This document shows, one piece after another, positions 18,031-24,043 of a stretch of 35,254 nucleotides of DNA. Below the pieces are notes generated by a model. The model had not been told where the DNA came from. It worked only from the letters and a program-made list of their open reading frames with translations, and did not search any database. Every line of letters begins with the position of its first letter. The stretch's first letter is position 1. Made by a program: the position numbers and the translations under genes. This stretch comes from a virus: positions 1 through 35,254 of the IMG/VR virus record IMGVR_UViG_3300020205_001679; one strand, written 5' to 3'.

Positions 18031-18230
18031 TTGTTAGAATTAGTAAGAGTAATCAGTTCTTGTTGAATTTGGTGAATTTGTATTTCATCATCTACATCTA
18101 CAATATCAACAGGTGCAAACTCTTCTAGATGAATAATGTTTCCTTCCATGATAGGAGCATAATAAACCTCATGAGTATTCTCATCAAGAGTGTAGATACA
18201 ACCATGATCTGGTTTAGAAAGAAGAATCAT
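18027..18230 (-). CDS. Small acidic protein, 67 aa
   Basis: Begins MILLSKPDHGCIYTLDENTH and has an acidic middle (EEFAPVDIVDVDDEIQIH). No family recognised. Both ends overlap neighbours by ATGA, so it is translated as part of the chain 18453-17896. Confidence 0.75.
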   Translation of the reverse strand: MILLSKPDHGCIYTLDENTHEVYYAPIMEGNIIHLEEFAPVDIVDVDDEIQIHQIQQELITLTNSNK

Positions 18231-18310
18231 TTCAGTGAATTAAGAATAATCAGAAGTTCGTTTCCTGTTTGTGCTTTGGACAGGAGATTGATCTTTTCTT
18301 TGCGTTTCAT
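18227..18310 (-). CDS. Micro-ORF, 27 aa
   Basis: MKRKEKINLLSKAQTGNELL then IILNSLK. Very short, but its start overlaps the preceding stop (TAATG) and its stop overlaps the following start (ATGA), exactly filling the chain. It may be a genuine small peptide or a coupling device that carries ribosomes to the 67-aa gene. Confidence 0.55.
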   Translation of the reverse strand: MKRKEKINLLSKAQTGNELLIILNSLK

Positions 18311-18453
18311 TAGTTGGACATTACCTTGTCAAAGAGAGAATCATAAGCATCTTCACTTAACCAATCGGGAATCTCACAACCTTGATGAAACTCAATCAGT
18401 GCTTGAAGAACTTCAACTTCTTCAGGAGTGAATCGGAAAATAAGTTCAGTCAT
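18310..18453 (-). CDS. Small hypothetical protein, 47 aa
   Basis: MTELIFRFTPEEVEVLQALI, then EFHQGCEIPDWLSEDAYDSL. Predicted helical, acidic. Starts 1 nt after the 52-aa stop within the sequence TGAAATGACTGAA, a junction repeated almost exactly one gene upstream. Function unknown. Confidence 0.72.
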   Translation of the reverse strand: MTELIFRFTPEEVEVLQALIEFHQGCEIPDWLSEDAYDSLFDKVMSN

Positions 18454-18454
18454 T

Positions 18455-18613
18455 TCAGTTACTTACTTTACGTTGTTTAAGTTTAGCAGGAGATCCACAA
18501 GATTTGTAGAACTCTAGCATTCTCTCTGCTTCATCTTTAGTATTAAAGTATTGACTTCTCCACTCACAATCGTTGTAAGGAATCTGATAAGAAACTTCGT
18601 ACATTTCAGTCAT
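18455..18613 (-). CDS. Small hypothetical protein, 52 aa
   Basis: I start at 18613 (MTEMYEVSYQIPYNDCEWRS) because it sits 1 nt after the preceding stop; the frame is open 21 codons further, inside the upstream gene. The C-terminus is Lys-rich (SPAKLKQRKVSN). A YFNTKDEAERMLEFYKS segment looks like a small alpha/beta fold. No family assigned. Confidence 0.7.
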   Translation of the reverse strand: MTEMYEVSYQIPYNDCEWRSQYFNTKDEAERMLEFYKSCGSPAKLKQRKVSN

Positions 18614-18614
18614 T

Positions 18615-18776
18615 TCAGGCATTGATGAGTTGTTGAACTTGATCGAAGTTTTTACATTGTGCTGCTTTAATTGCATTTGTGATGCTATAAGTCACAAAAC
18701 CACAACGGTGTTCTGCATTACACACAGCATAACCAATTTGTTTGGTCTGAATGTCAAAAACAGTTTTAATCAGCAT
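18615..18776 (-). CDS. Small hypothetical protein, 53 aa
   Basis: MLIKTVFDIQTKQIGYAVCN, then AEHRCGFVTYS. Three Cys within ~20 residues (CN..HRC..C) might bind metal, but the spacing is not a standard finger. Followed 1 nt later by the 52-aa gene. Confidence 0.68.
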   Translation of the reverse strand: MLIKTVFDIQTKQIGYAVCNAEHRCGFVTYSITNAIKAAQCKNFDQVQQLINA

Positions 18777-18815
18777 TTCGGTTGTTTGTTTATGTGGGAC
18801 AGATAGAATTAAGAA

Positions 18816-18980
18816 TCAGTCTGCGTATTGTGCATAAACAATCGCAATCTCGGCATTTTCTTCATCATTGAAAGAAATGCCACACATATCAAGCATCCAA
18901 TCATAAACCATTTCCCAATCTGCTTCCATCTCAGAAATGAAAGAAGGCAGAGATTGAATTGCTTCGGAAAAAGTCATCAT
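18816..18980 (-). CDS. Small acidic protein, 54 aa
   Basis: MMTFSEAIQSLPSFISEMEA with the run DWEMVYDWMLDMCG and an acidic patch (FNDEENAE). Very Met-rich; two in-frame ATGs (18980 and 18977) at the start. Acidic helical protein of unknown role, second in its operon. Confidence 0.7.
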   Translation of the reverse strand: MMTFSEAIQSLPSFISEMEADWEMVYDWMLDMCGISFNDEENAEIAIVYAQYAD

Positions 18981-19018
18981 TGATTGTTTTGTTTGTTTGT
19001 TGAAAAGAGAATTAAGAT

Positions 19019-19193
19019 TCAGATGCGGGCAAGAGCATCTTTCTTTTGCTTCGGATTGGAAACTTGCTTACACCAAGAAGACTTGCGATAAGAACCAACT
19101 TGAGAAGGAAGTTTTTGCTTACCCTGAACTTCATTCACAAGAGTAATGAAGTTCATGAAGAATTGCTTTTCCATCCGTTGAGCAGCAGTCATC
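19019..19193 (-). pseudogene. Frameshifted small gene (about 57-58 aa if joined)
   Basis: From the ATG at 19193 the frame gives MTAAQRMEKQFFMNFITLCE and stops after 20 codons. Skipping one T at CTT-T (19131-19134 region) restores an open frame that continues NEVQGKQKLPSQVGSYRKSS and ends ...KDALARI at 19019. The second half has no good start of its own. It could be a decayed gene, a single-base sequencing error, or +1 frameshifting at CTT T. First gene of its operon, 60 nt after the -10. Confidence 0.5.
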
Positions 19194-19218
19194 TTAATTC
19201 AAATAAAGAATGGGACTC

Positions 19219-19250
19219 GGGTGGGACAGGCACCCCTGCTCCCTCCACCC
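19219..19250 (-). other. Leader hairpin GGGTGG / CCACCC (cassette A)
   Basis: In the 5' leader of the 19193 operon, GGGTGG pairs with CCACCC across a 20-nt loop, followed by GAGTCCCATTCTTTATTTGA before the ATG. Nearly identical to the leader at 20826-20848. Confidence 0.6.
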
Positions 19251-19254
19251 TCTT

Positions 19255-19260
19255 AATATA
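19255..19260 (-). promoter_or_regulatory. Extended -10 promoter, cassette A
   Basis: Minus strand TGCTATATT with no -35 box; predicted start near 19248. The dyad 19288-19313 is centred ~52 bp upstream. Drives the 19193-17896 operon. Confidence 0.6.
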
Positions 19261-19287
19261 GCACCTTTTGAGGTCTGTGCCCGTTTA

Positions 19288-19313
19288 CTGTGCCAGTGCT
19301 ACAGGTGGCACAG
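19288..19313 (-). terminator. Hairpin CTGTGCCA / TGGCACAG, cassette A
   Basis: Perfect 8-bp stem, 10-nt loop, 24 nt after the 51-aa gene. No T-run follows, so it may be a regulatory dyad as much as a terminator. Confidence 0.55.
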
Positions 19314-19336
19314 GGTGTCTGCGACTCACCTTGAGA

Positions 19337-19492
19337 TTACATCTCATTTACCATAAAATCAATTTGATTCTGATAGTAATTGATGTCTTCAGTAATGGAT
19401 TCAATCACTTGAACTTGATGTTTAGGTACATTATCTCTCTCTTTCTGAAGTTCTTGAATCCGTTGCATCAACAGTTTAACTTGGTCTTCCAT
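19337..19492 (-). CDS. Small coiled-coil protein, 51 aa
   Basis: Start set at 19492 (MEDQVKLLMQRIQELQKERD), 5 nt after the previous stop; upstream in-frame residues belong to the neighbouring gene. Heptad-like Leu/Ile spacing over residues 5-50 predicts a coiled coil. Last gene of the DUF2786 operon. Function unknown. Confidence 0.7.
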   Translation of the reverse strand: MEDQVKLLMQRIQELQKERDNVPKHQVQVIESITEDINYYQNQIDFMVNEM

Positions 19493-19497
19493 TGTTA

Positions 19498-19746
19498 TTA
19501 CAGTTGCACAAGAACTCTCATCATTGCAGAAACTTCCTCTTTTGTATTCCATCCAATCACATCTTCAGTCATATTACCATTCGGTCGGAAGATTGCAACT
19601 TCATAAGTATTGTCAGTCACATTACCATACAATCCACTTCCAGGAAGTCCAGCAACAACAGAAATACTCCAATCATTGCTGAACTTATACCTTCCCTGAA
19701 TTGCACCAGGAATAGAATGTGCTTCAAACTCAAGTTGCTCAAACAT
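19498..19746 (-). CDS. Hypothetical protein, 82 aa
   Basis: Start chosen at 19746 (MFEQLEFEAHSIPGAIQGRY), 4 nt after the preceding stop; an ATG at 19776 would overlap the upstream gene. The pattern SNDWSISVVAG...LYGNVTDNTYEVAIF suggests a compact beta-sheet domain. I recall this as a recurrent cyanophage hypothetical, without known role. Confidence 0.75.
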   Translation of the reverse strand: MFEQLEFEAHSIPGAIQGRYKFSNDWSISVVAGLPGSGLYGNVTDNTYEVAIFRPNGNMTEDVIGWNTKEEVSAMMRVLVQL

Positions 19747-19750
19747 TGTA

Positions 19751-20086
19751 TCAAACAAATTGTTGGGACAGTGCATACTTAACAATCTCAGTGCGATTGT
19801 CTTTGTACTCTAGAAGAAGGTCAATGATGGGTTTAGTGTCCTCTGGATTTTGAAGTTCAGGGTCACACTCATCATTGGCAAGTGCAGTAAAAATACTTGC
19901 AATCTCAAAGTCTGATTCAAACAGAAGTTCCCGATGCTCGTCAATTTGTAGATAATCATCTACAGCATTACCAGTCAATTTCAATGGAACATCAGGACCA
20001 ATCAAACCCAAAGTGGCAAGTCGTTCCAATGCACCAACAACCCACATAATTTTGCACTCACCAATCGACAGTTCTGTGTTCATCAT
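19751..20086 (-). CDS. Hypothetical protein, 111 aa
   Basis: Acidic helical protein (MMNTELSIGECKIMWVVGAL ... FESDFEIASIFTALANDECD). A double Met at the start; the first is used here. Downstream of the DUF2786 gene by 39 bp and upstream of the 82-aa gene by 4 bp. No domain recognised. Confidence 0.75.
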   Translation of the reverse strand: MMNTELSIGECKIMWVVGALERLATLGLIGPDVPLKLTGNAVDDYLQIDEHRELLFESDFEIASIFTALANDECDPELQNPEDTKPIIDLLLEYKDNRTEIVKYALSQQFV

Positions 20087-20125
20087 ATCAAGAATAAAGG
20101 GAAGAAAGGGAAAGGGTGATCGAAC

Positions 20126-20803
20126 TCACACCCCACAGAGTTGTTTGGATACAGAACCAGATGCTTGACGATTCAGAGAAACACCAGCACCAACGTTAGA
20201 ACCAGCATAAGCACCAGCACCGTTAGCACCATTCATCTTCTTGGCACGTCCAAATCGCATCGTGGAGAGTTTATTTTTCACTGCATCTGCATCATCATGC
20301 ACTCGGTTCTCTGCTACTTTCATTTCACGCAGACGTTCTGCAACCTTATCAGCAAATGCTTTACGGAAGTTCAACTTGAAACTGCGAGAAACAGTTTTAC
20401 CAGTAATGTCTGCCATAACTTTCTCTGCTTTATGTGCAACATCTGCCTCTTTCTCCATCACCTGCACCAGGTAATCATAATAGAGACGCACTTGAATCTG
20501 TTGTGCTTCACTACCAATCACTTGAAGAGACTTACCATCATTCTCATTCTTCAGGTATGCCATTGCATCATAGAACTTTGCAATCGCATTAGCAATCGTA
20601 GTCAGAGCAACATTAGTTTTCTTGAAAGAGATAAAAGACTCATCAAGAACTTGAGTTTCAGTTGCCTCACTGATGGTTACACCATACTGCTTGCACAGTT
20701 TGTCAATCATCTTAGCAGCAGCATCTGCCTCACCCTCAAAAGAAGTTCCATTCTGAAGTTTCAGGATGGACTGGATTTTTGCGATGACTTGCTGACGATC
20801 CAT
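20126..20803 (-). CDS. DUF2786-domain protein, 225 aa
   Basis: Residues ~4-42 (QVIAKIQSILKLQNGTSFEG, then EADAAAKMIDKLCKQYGVT) match the DUF2786 pattern: a short helical repeat with EA...A..L...YG. The middle is helical and the C-terminus is a low-complexity basic/Gly-Ala-Asn tail (GRAKKMNGANGAGAYAGSNV). DUF2786 proteins are common in phages and plasmids; biochemical role unknown. Start at 20803 (MDRQQV). First gene behind promoter cassette B. Confidence 0.75.
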   Translation of the reverse strand: MDRQQVIAKIQSILKLQNGTSFEGEADAAAKMIDKLCKQYGVTISEATETQVLDESFISFKKTNVALTTIANAIAKFYDAMAYLKNENDGKSLQVIGSEAQQIQVRLYYDYLVQVMEKEADVAHKAEKVMADITGKTVSRSFKLNFRKAFADKVAERLREMKVAENRVHDDADAVKNKLSTMRFGRAKKMNGANGAGAYAGSNVGAGVSLNRQASGSVSKQLCGV

Positions 20804-20825
20804 AATCAAATAAAGAATGGGACTC

Positions 20826-20848
20826 GGGTGGGACTGCTCCCTCCACCC
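20826..20848 (-). other. Leader hairpin GGGTGG / CCACCC (cassette B)
   Basis: Same stem as cassette A with a shorter loop, followed by the same GAGTCCCATTCTTTATTTGA before the ATG. The two leaders are near-identical over ~45 nt although the genes differ. Confidence 0.6.
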
Positions 20849-20852
20849 TCTT

Positions 20853-20858
20853 AATCTA
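20853..20858 (-). promoter_or_regulatory. Extended -10 promoter, cassette B
   Basis: Minus strand TGGTAGATT, weaker than the other copies. No -35. The dyad 20887-20910 is centred ~52 bp upstream of the predicted start. Confidence 0.5.
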
Positions 20859-20886
20859 CCAGAAAAAAGTTCCAGTGCCCGTTTAG

Positions 20887-20910
20887 TGTGCCACTAGTAC
20901 AAGTGGTACA
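20887..20910 (-). terminator. Hairpin TGTGCCAC / GTGGTACA, cassette B
   Basis: 8-bp dyad with one imperfect pair and an 8-nt loop, 14 nt after the 50-aa gene. It is followed by CACTAAACGGGCAC rather than a T-run. Confidence 0.5.
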
Positions 20911-20924
20911 TCTCAACACTGGAC

Positions 20925-21077
20925 TCACCGATTTGTGCTGATAATGTCAGCAACAGTGTAAAGTGTGTTTGCAGTCAGATTCCTCACACTTGGAGACAAT
21001 ATAAACGATACAATAAAAATGAGAGCAATAACTTTTACTGGGTCTGGAGATTTGAATGTAAGAGTTTTAGTTCTCAT
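20925..21077 (-). CDS. Small membrane protein, 50 aa
   Basis: MRTKTLTFKSPDPVKVIALI, then FIVSFILSPSV: one transmembrane helix at about residues 14-30, with a basic N-terminus. The start overlaps the previous stop (TGATG). Function unknown; a single-pass inner-membrane peptide. Confidence 0.7.
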   Translation of the reverse strand: MRTKTLTFKSPDPVKVIALIFIVSFILSPSVRNLTANTLYTVADIISTNR

Positions 21078-21265
21078 CAGGCGCAAATAGAATAGCGTTT
21101 GCGAAAATCATAAGAACCTTCATCTTCTTCGATTGCCTCATAAACAATCACATCTTCACCAGAGAGTTCTACACTCCAATCAAGTGCCTCTTCTTTTGCT
21201 TCATATACATTATCAAACCATTCTGCATCAATCAAATCAAAAGACTTAGGACAGATAACAAACAT
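21077..21265 (-). CDS. Small acidic protein, 62 aa
   Basis: MFVICPKSFDLIDAEWFDNV, then YEAKEEALDWSVELSGEDVIVYEA. Compact alpha/beta-looking acidic protein. Coupled to the 50-aa membrane gene by TGATG and 58 bp downstream of the 65-aa gene. No family recognised. Confidence 0.75.
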   Translation of the reverse strand: MFVICPKSFDLIDAEWFDNVYEAKEEALDWSVELSGEDVIVYEAIEEDEGSYDFRKRYSICA

Positions 21266-21323
21266 TGGAGTTGAAAGTAAAGTTTACCACAGAGGGGAGA
21301 ATAATCTCCCCCCAAAATTAAAC

Positions 21324-21521
21324 TCAGACTGCTGCCATGTAGCGAGCAATCTCATCATCATTCTCAGGACAATCAGCAATACCCAGTTGATCGCAAACAT
21401 ACTCACGGGTGAGTTCAGTTTGATCGGGCACCAGGATATTCAGAATATCCAGAAGTTGAGTACCAGTAGCACCCTTGCGGAGCATACCGAGCATCACATC
21501 CTTGGAGAAATCAACAGTCAT
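21324..21521 (-). CDS. Hypothetical protein, 65 aa
   Basis: Start at 21521 (MTVDFSKDVMLGMLRKGATG, then TQLLDILNILV); the open frame upstream is leader. Helical, acidic C-terminus (DCPENDDEIARYMAAV). The LRKGATGTQLL segment recurs, to my recollection, in small cyanophage proteins of unknown role. First gene behind cassette C. Confidence 0.75.
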   Translation of the reverse strand: MTVDFSKDVMLGMLRKGATGTQLLDILNILVPDQTELTREYVCDQLGIADCPENDDEIARYMAAV

Positions 21522-21547
21522 TGTAATTAAGTTAGTTGGATGTTTGT

Positions 21548-21571
21548 GGGTGGGTCTGACCCCTTCCACCC
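21548..21571 (-). other. Leader hairpin GGGTGG / CCACCC (cassette C)
   Basis: Third copy of the leader stem; the loop differs (AAGGGGTCAGA), and the downstream ATTCTTTATT element is absent. Confidence 0.5.
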
Positions 21572-21575
21572 TCTT

Positions 21576-21581
21576 AATATA
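21576..21581 (-). promoter_or_regulatory. Extended -10 promoter, cassette C
   Basis: Minus strand AAAAGGTGCTATATTAAG, identical around the box to cassette A. No -35. Drives the 21521-20925 operon. Confidence 0.6.
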
Positions 21582-21609
21582 GCACCTTTTGGGGTCTGTG
21601 CTCTTTTAG

Positions 21610-21633
21610 TGTGCCACAAGAACAAGTGGCACA
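21610..21633 (-). terminator. Hairpin TGTGCCAC / GTGGCACA, cassette C
   Basis: Perfect 8-bp stem with an 8-nt loop (TTGTTCTT on the minus strand), 8 nt after the 58-aa gene. Almost identical to cassette E, including the following CACTAAAAGAGCAC. Confidence 0.6.
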
Positions 21634-21641
21634 TCGCAGTA

Positions 21642-21818
21642 TCAAACTACCAGGTATGGGTAATCTTTATCAATTACCGTTGGGACTTCATATGCAGTAA
21701 TTCGCAAAGAAGTTACATCTTTGAGTAAATCAGTCTCTGGATCATAAATTGCAACCTCACGTTTGAGTTGCTGATGATCTAGAGTCTGAAGAAGCAAAAA
21801 CAATTCCTGATAGGTCAT
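21642..21818 (-). CDS. Small hypothetical protein, 58 aa
   Basis: MTYQELFLLLQTLDHQQLKR, then EVAIYDPETDLLKDVTSLRI: a helical N-terminus and a beta-rich C-terminus. Start overlaps the 77-aa stop (ATGA). Last gene of the ArdA operon, directly before hairpin C. I recall similar cyanophage proteins; no function known. Confidence 0.75.
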   Translation of the reverse strand: MTYQELFLLLQTLDHQQLKREVAIYDPETDLLKDVTSLRITAYEVPTVIDKDYPYLVV

Positions 21819-22048
21819 TTCAGAATGTGAATAAAATCAAGAGAGAAAACACACCATCCAGCATAATCTGTAACTTCTTCAACTAAACAATCTGCGATTA
21901 CTTCATCATCATCATCGTCATCATCAACTTCAACTTCAAAGACATTACCAACAACAGAATCAATAACTGACTGTTGTTCTTCAAGGGTGAAATCTAGATC
22001 ATCAAAGTCAAATGAAACTTCAGTAACTTGAAGTGTAAGAGTTCTCAT
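21815..22048 (-). CDS. Very acidic protein, 77 aa
   Basis: Contains seven Asp in a row (VDDDDDDDEV) within a beta-rich sequence (MRTLTLQVTEVSFDFDDLDF). Such acidity in an operon with an ArdA-like DNA mimic is suggestive, but a DNA-mimic role is inference only. ATGA overlaps at both ends. Confidence 0.72.
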   Translation of the reverse strand: MRTLTLQVTEVSFDFDDLDFTLEEQQSVIDSVVGNVFEVEVDDDDDDDEVIADCLVEEVTDYAGWCVFSLDFIHILK

Positions 22049-22179
22049 TTACAGTAATTGGGGTTTGCTTGACAGAACAATTCTGCTTTTTGTTCTTGAT
22101 ACTCATTAGTTGTTGCATGTGCGATCAAACCAACGCGAAGACCAAGAGCAAGAGTAGCAATCAGAAATGCAATTCTCAT
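22045..22179 (-). CDS. Small secreted or membrane-anchored peptide, 44 aa
   Basis: MRIAFLIATLALGLRVGLIA is a hydrophobic N-terminus with an Arg, followed by HATTNEYQEQ and two Cys near the end (CQANPNYCK). Could be a signal-anchored periplasmic peptide with one disulfide. Its stop overlaps the next ATG. Confidence 0.68.
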   Translation of the reverse strand: MRIAFLIATLALGLRVGLIAHATTNEYQEQKAELFCQANPNYCK

Positions 22180-22187
22180 TAGATTAC

Positions 22188-22430
22188 TCAAACCTCAGCG
22201 AAAGGATTAGCAAGTTGTGGGATTGTATTAAAACCTACAACTTCATATTGATGATTGACATAACCATCAATTTCAAGGTTCATCTCAATTCGATTGAGAA
22301 ACTTTTTGGATTGAGTTTCTCCTTGAAAGGACAATACTTTCAGAAACCACTCATCAGATACATTACCCATCGGAGTTTTGATGGGATAGAAATCTACAAC
22401 CATCGAACCGTGCTTAGATTGAAGTTTCAT
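22188..22430 (-). CDS. Hypothetical protein, 80 aa
   Basis: MKLQSKHGSMVVDFYPIKTP, with VSDEWFLKVLSFQGETQSKK and a C-terminal QYEVVGFNTIPQ. Looks like a small beta-sheet domain. Between the ArdA-like gene (39 bp upstream) and the 44-aa peptide (8 bp downstream). No family recognised. Confidence 0.72.
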   Translation of the reverse strand: MKLQSKHGSMVVDFYPIKTPMGNVSDEWFLKVLSFQGETQSKKFLNRIEMNLEIDGYVNHQYEVVGFNTIPQLANPFAEV

Positions 22431-22469
22431 TAGGTAATTGAATTGAAGTGAAATTGAAAAGATAATGTA

Positions 22470-22868
22470 TCAGAACTGTGTGTCGAACACAAATCCATCT
22501 TCGGTGAAGACACAATCCATATTGTCGAAAGTTGCTTCCCAATCAACTTCCACAAAACCAGGAAGATCAGTGGTATAACAGTCAGTTACATACTGTTCTG
22601 CATAGTCTGCTTTTGAAGAATACTCACCGCGATAAGCATCTTCAAAACCAGCAATGCTTTGAATACCAAACTCAGCAACAAAAGCATCTACGGCATCATA
22701 AGAATGTGATTCGCCAAACTCACAATACTCTTCATAGTAGTTTACAAGATTATCTTCACCTTGCTCTTCGATGAAGTCATAAATGTCTTCTTCAGAATAA
22801 GAGTTCTCAACAAGTTCAGCAATGAAATCTTGAGTTTCAGACTTGAGTTCCACTTGAGTTGCAGTCAT
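22470..22868 (-). CDS. ArdA-like antirestriction protein, 132 aa
   Basis: Strongly acidic. The central segment (GFEDAYRGEYSSKADYAEQY) and the C-terminal part (VDWEATFDNM, then VFTEDGFVF) match the ArdA pattern: F-DAY-GE-S---FAE ... ID-E-YA-DL ... -DG-VF. ArdA proteins are DNA mimics that block type I restriction enzymes. Shorter than plasmid ArdA (about 165 aa), lacking the first domain. Start at 22868 (MTATQVELKS); in-frame residues upstream cross the promoter. First gene behind cassette D. Identification is by remembered motif, not a search. Confidence 0.65.
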   Translation of the reverse strand: MTATQVELKSETQDFIAELVENSYSEEDIYDFIEEQGEDNLVNYYEEYCEFGESHSYDAVDAFVAEFGIQSIAGFEDAYRGEYSSKADYAEQYVTDCYTTDLPGFVEVDWEATFDNMDCVFTEDGFVFDTQF

Positions 22869-22883
22869 TTGGTGTTTAACCTT

Positions 22884-22901
22884 GATTACTTCGTAATTAT
22901 A
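22884..22901 (-). promoter_or_regulatory. Promoter D: extended -10 overlapped by an ATTACnnnGTAAT dyad
   Basis: Minus strand TGCTATAAT (box 22901-22896), a full extended -10, running into ATTACGAAGTAAT. The dyad covers the end of the -10 and the predicted start (~22889), an operator position. Shared with promoter H. Confidence 0.65.
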
Positions 22902-22930
22902 GCACCCACAGCGGGGGTTTGGGGGGTGTA

Positions 22931-22956
22931 ATGTGCCACAAGGATTAGTGGCACAT
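22931..22956 (-). terminator. Hairpin ATGTGCCAC / GTGGCACAT, cassette D
   Basis: Perfect 9-bp stem, 8-nt loop, 4 nt after the 61-aa gene's stop. No T-run. Confidence 0.6.
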
Positions 22957-22960
22957 CGCA

Positions 22961-23146
22961 TCATCCTTCCAGCAGTTCTGGGTAGTATTCTTCCACCTCA
23001 GAAATCAATTCTTGATCACTGTAAGAACTGATGTTTTCTTCAAGTTGATCTCCAACAATACGGATGAGATCTTTGGTACTCATATTATCAAGCACACGGT
23101 CAATGTATGCTTCAACAAGTTCTTGACGGTTAAAAGTGTTAGTCAT
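22961..23146 (-). CDS. Small hypothetical protein, 61 aa
   Basis: Start at 23146 (MTNTFNRQELVEAYIDRVLD), 2 nt after the previous stop. Acidic and helical, with STKDLIRIVGDQLEE and YYPELLEG. I recall close relatives in other cyanomyophages as conserved hypotheticals. Coupled behind the membrane protein gene. Confidence 0.75.
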   Translation of the reverse strand: MTNTFNRQELVEAYIDRVLDNMSTKDLIRIVGDQLEENISSYSDQELISEVEEYYPELLEG

Positions 23147-23148
23147 AA

Positions 23149-23478
23149 TCAAGCGAAAGTGTATTGGAAGAACAGAGAATCAACCAGGCGATTGCTATTC
23201 AGTTTCACCCAACGATAAACTTTGGGAGTAGCAATCACAATCGCAGCAATGAAATCAATTACATTCACAACAAAGCGAATGAGATTAACTTGCGTTGCTT
23301 CACCATTCTCATCCCACCACAGTTGAAATGCAGTCCAAAGATAAGAACTTACAGCAACTGCAATAGCATAAGCAGTAATAGAATACTTAACTACATTATC
23401 TCCAAACTTTACATAATCAAACTCTTGGAGTTTTTTTACCATCCCATCCACAGGAGGGAAAGAATTAGTCAGTTCCAT
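23149..23478 (-). CDS. Two-pass membrane protein, 109 aa
   Basis: Two hydrophobic helices at about residues 33-51 (ITAYAIAVAVSSYLWTAF) and 67-86 (FVVNVIDFIAAIVIA), with a Trp-rich loop (QLWWDENGE) and a basic segment after the second helix (RWVKLNSNR). Inner-membrane protein of unknown function; could be holin-like in topology, but holins sit elsewhere in T4-like phages. First gene behind cassette E. Confidence 0.75.
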   Translation of the reverse strand: MELTNSFPPVDGMVKKLQEFDYVKFGDNVVKYSITAYAIAVAVSSYLWTAFQLWWDENGEATQVNLIRFVVNVIDFIAAIVIATPKVYRWVKLNSNRLVDSLFFQYTFA

Positions 23479-23499
23479 TGTTGTAGAGAATAAAGAACA

Positions 23500-23526
23500 G
23501 GTGGTTCAGGTCCATCCCTCACCACC
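23500..23526 (-). other. Leader hairpin GGTGGT / ACCACC (cassette E)
   Basis: Fourth leader stem, in the same place as in A-C but with a changed sequence that still pairs. The following TTCTTTATT is kept. The compensatory change supports pairing in the RNA. Confidence 0.55.
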
Positions 23527-23531
23527 CCTTA

Positions 23532-23537
23532 AGAATA
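23532..23537 (-). promoter_or_regulatory. Extended -10 promoter, cassette E
   Basis: Minus strand TGGTATTCT; no -35. The dyad 23566-23589 is centred ~52 bp upstream of the predicted start. Drives the 23478-22961 pair. Confidence 0.5.
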
Positions 23538-23565
23538 CCACATTTTGGACCCCGTGCTCTTTTAG

Positions 23566-23589
23566 TGTGCCACAAGAACAAGTGGCACA
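23566..23589 (-). terminator. Hairpin TGTGCCAC / GTGGCACA, cassette E
   Basis: Perfect 8-bp stem and the same 8-nt loop as cassette C, 20 nt after the 68-aa gene. The flanking CACTAAAAGAGCAC is also shared. Confidence 0.6.
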
Positions 23590-23609
23590 TCTCAACCTTG
23601 GTCTCACCC

Positions 23610-23816
23610 TCAGTTAGCAGTAAGAACAAGATTAGCAACTTTATTTTCAGGCACAAAATCTTGCAACTTATCATAAACTCGTTGGAATTGATTTCCAAGG
23701 TTCATATAGTATGCAGCAAGATGTTTATCATCTGCATCATAAAGAGCATTTTCTTTCTCTTCAAGCGCAGAGATAATGTCTAGCAACTCACCAGAAGTAA
23801 ATGAAATTGAAGTCAT
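23610..23816 (-). CDS. Hypothetical protein, 68 aa
   Basis: MTSISFTSGELLDIISALEE, then KENALYDADDKHLAAYYMNL: helical, acidic, possibly a two-helix hairpin. ATGA overlap with the preceding gene. Last gene of its operon. No family recognised. Confidence 0.75.
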   Translation of the reverse strand: MTSISFTSGELLDIISALEEKENALYDADDKHLAAYYMNLGNQFQRVYDKLQDFVPENKVANLVLTAN

Positions 23817-24043
23817 TGTGCAGAATTAGGAAGGCAGTTGTCATCAACAATAACAGTGGTTTCAATGAGAACATCGAAATCTTCTGTCATCTTAACATAA
23901 TTCCACTCCTTATCAGTCTCATCCTCCACATTTTCCTGATAACAGTGAATGAAACCTTCCGAGTCTTGTTTTACATAACAACCATCATAGTCCTCATTAT
24001 CAAAGACATAACCAGATGCAATTAGTGCTTCAATGAAAGTCAT
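23813..24043 (-). CDS. Acidic hypothetical protein, 76 aa
   Basis: MTFIEALIASGYVFDNEDYD, GCYVKQDSEGFIHCYQENVE, ending VIVDDNCLPNSAQ. Three Cys and many acidic residues in a likely beta fold. Overlaps both neighbours by ATGA. Function unknown. Confidence 0.75.
   Translation of the reverse strand: MTFIEALIASGYVFDNEDYDGCYVKQDSEGFIHCYQENVEDETDKEWNYVKMTEDFDVLIETTVIVDDNCLPNSAQ

Noticed and set aside
20141-20854. 237-codon plus-strand frame antisense to the DUF2786 gene
   Set aside because: Low-complexity Ser/Thr/Ile/His/Cys composition typical of an antisense shadow; the minus-strand gene has a clear domain, start and promoter.
23149-23478. Two-pass membrane protein as a holin
   Set aside because: Topology alone is not enough; no lysis gene nearby and it sits in an early small-gene block.
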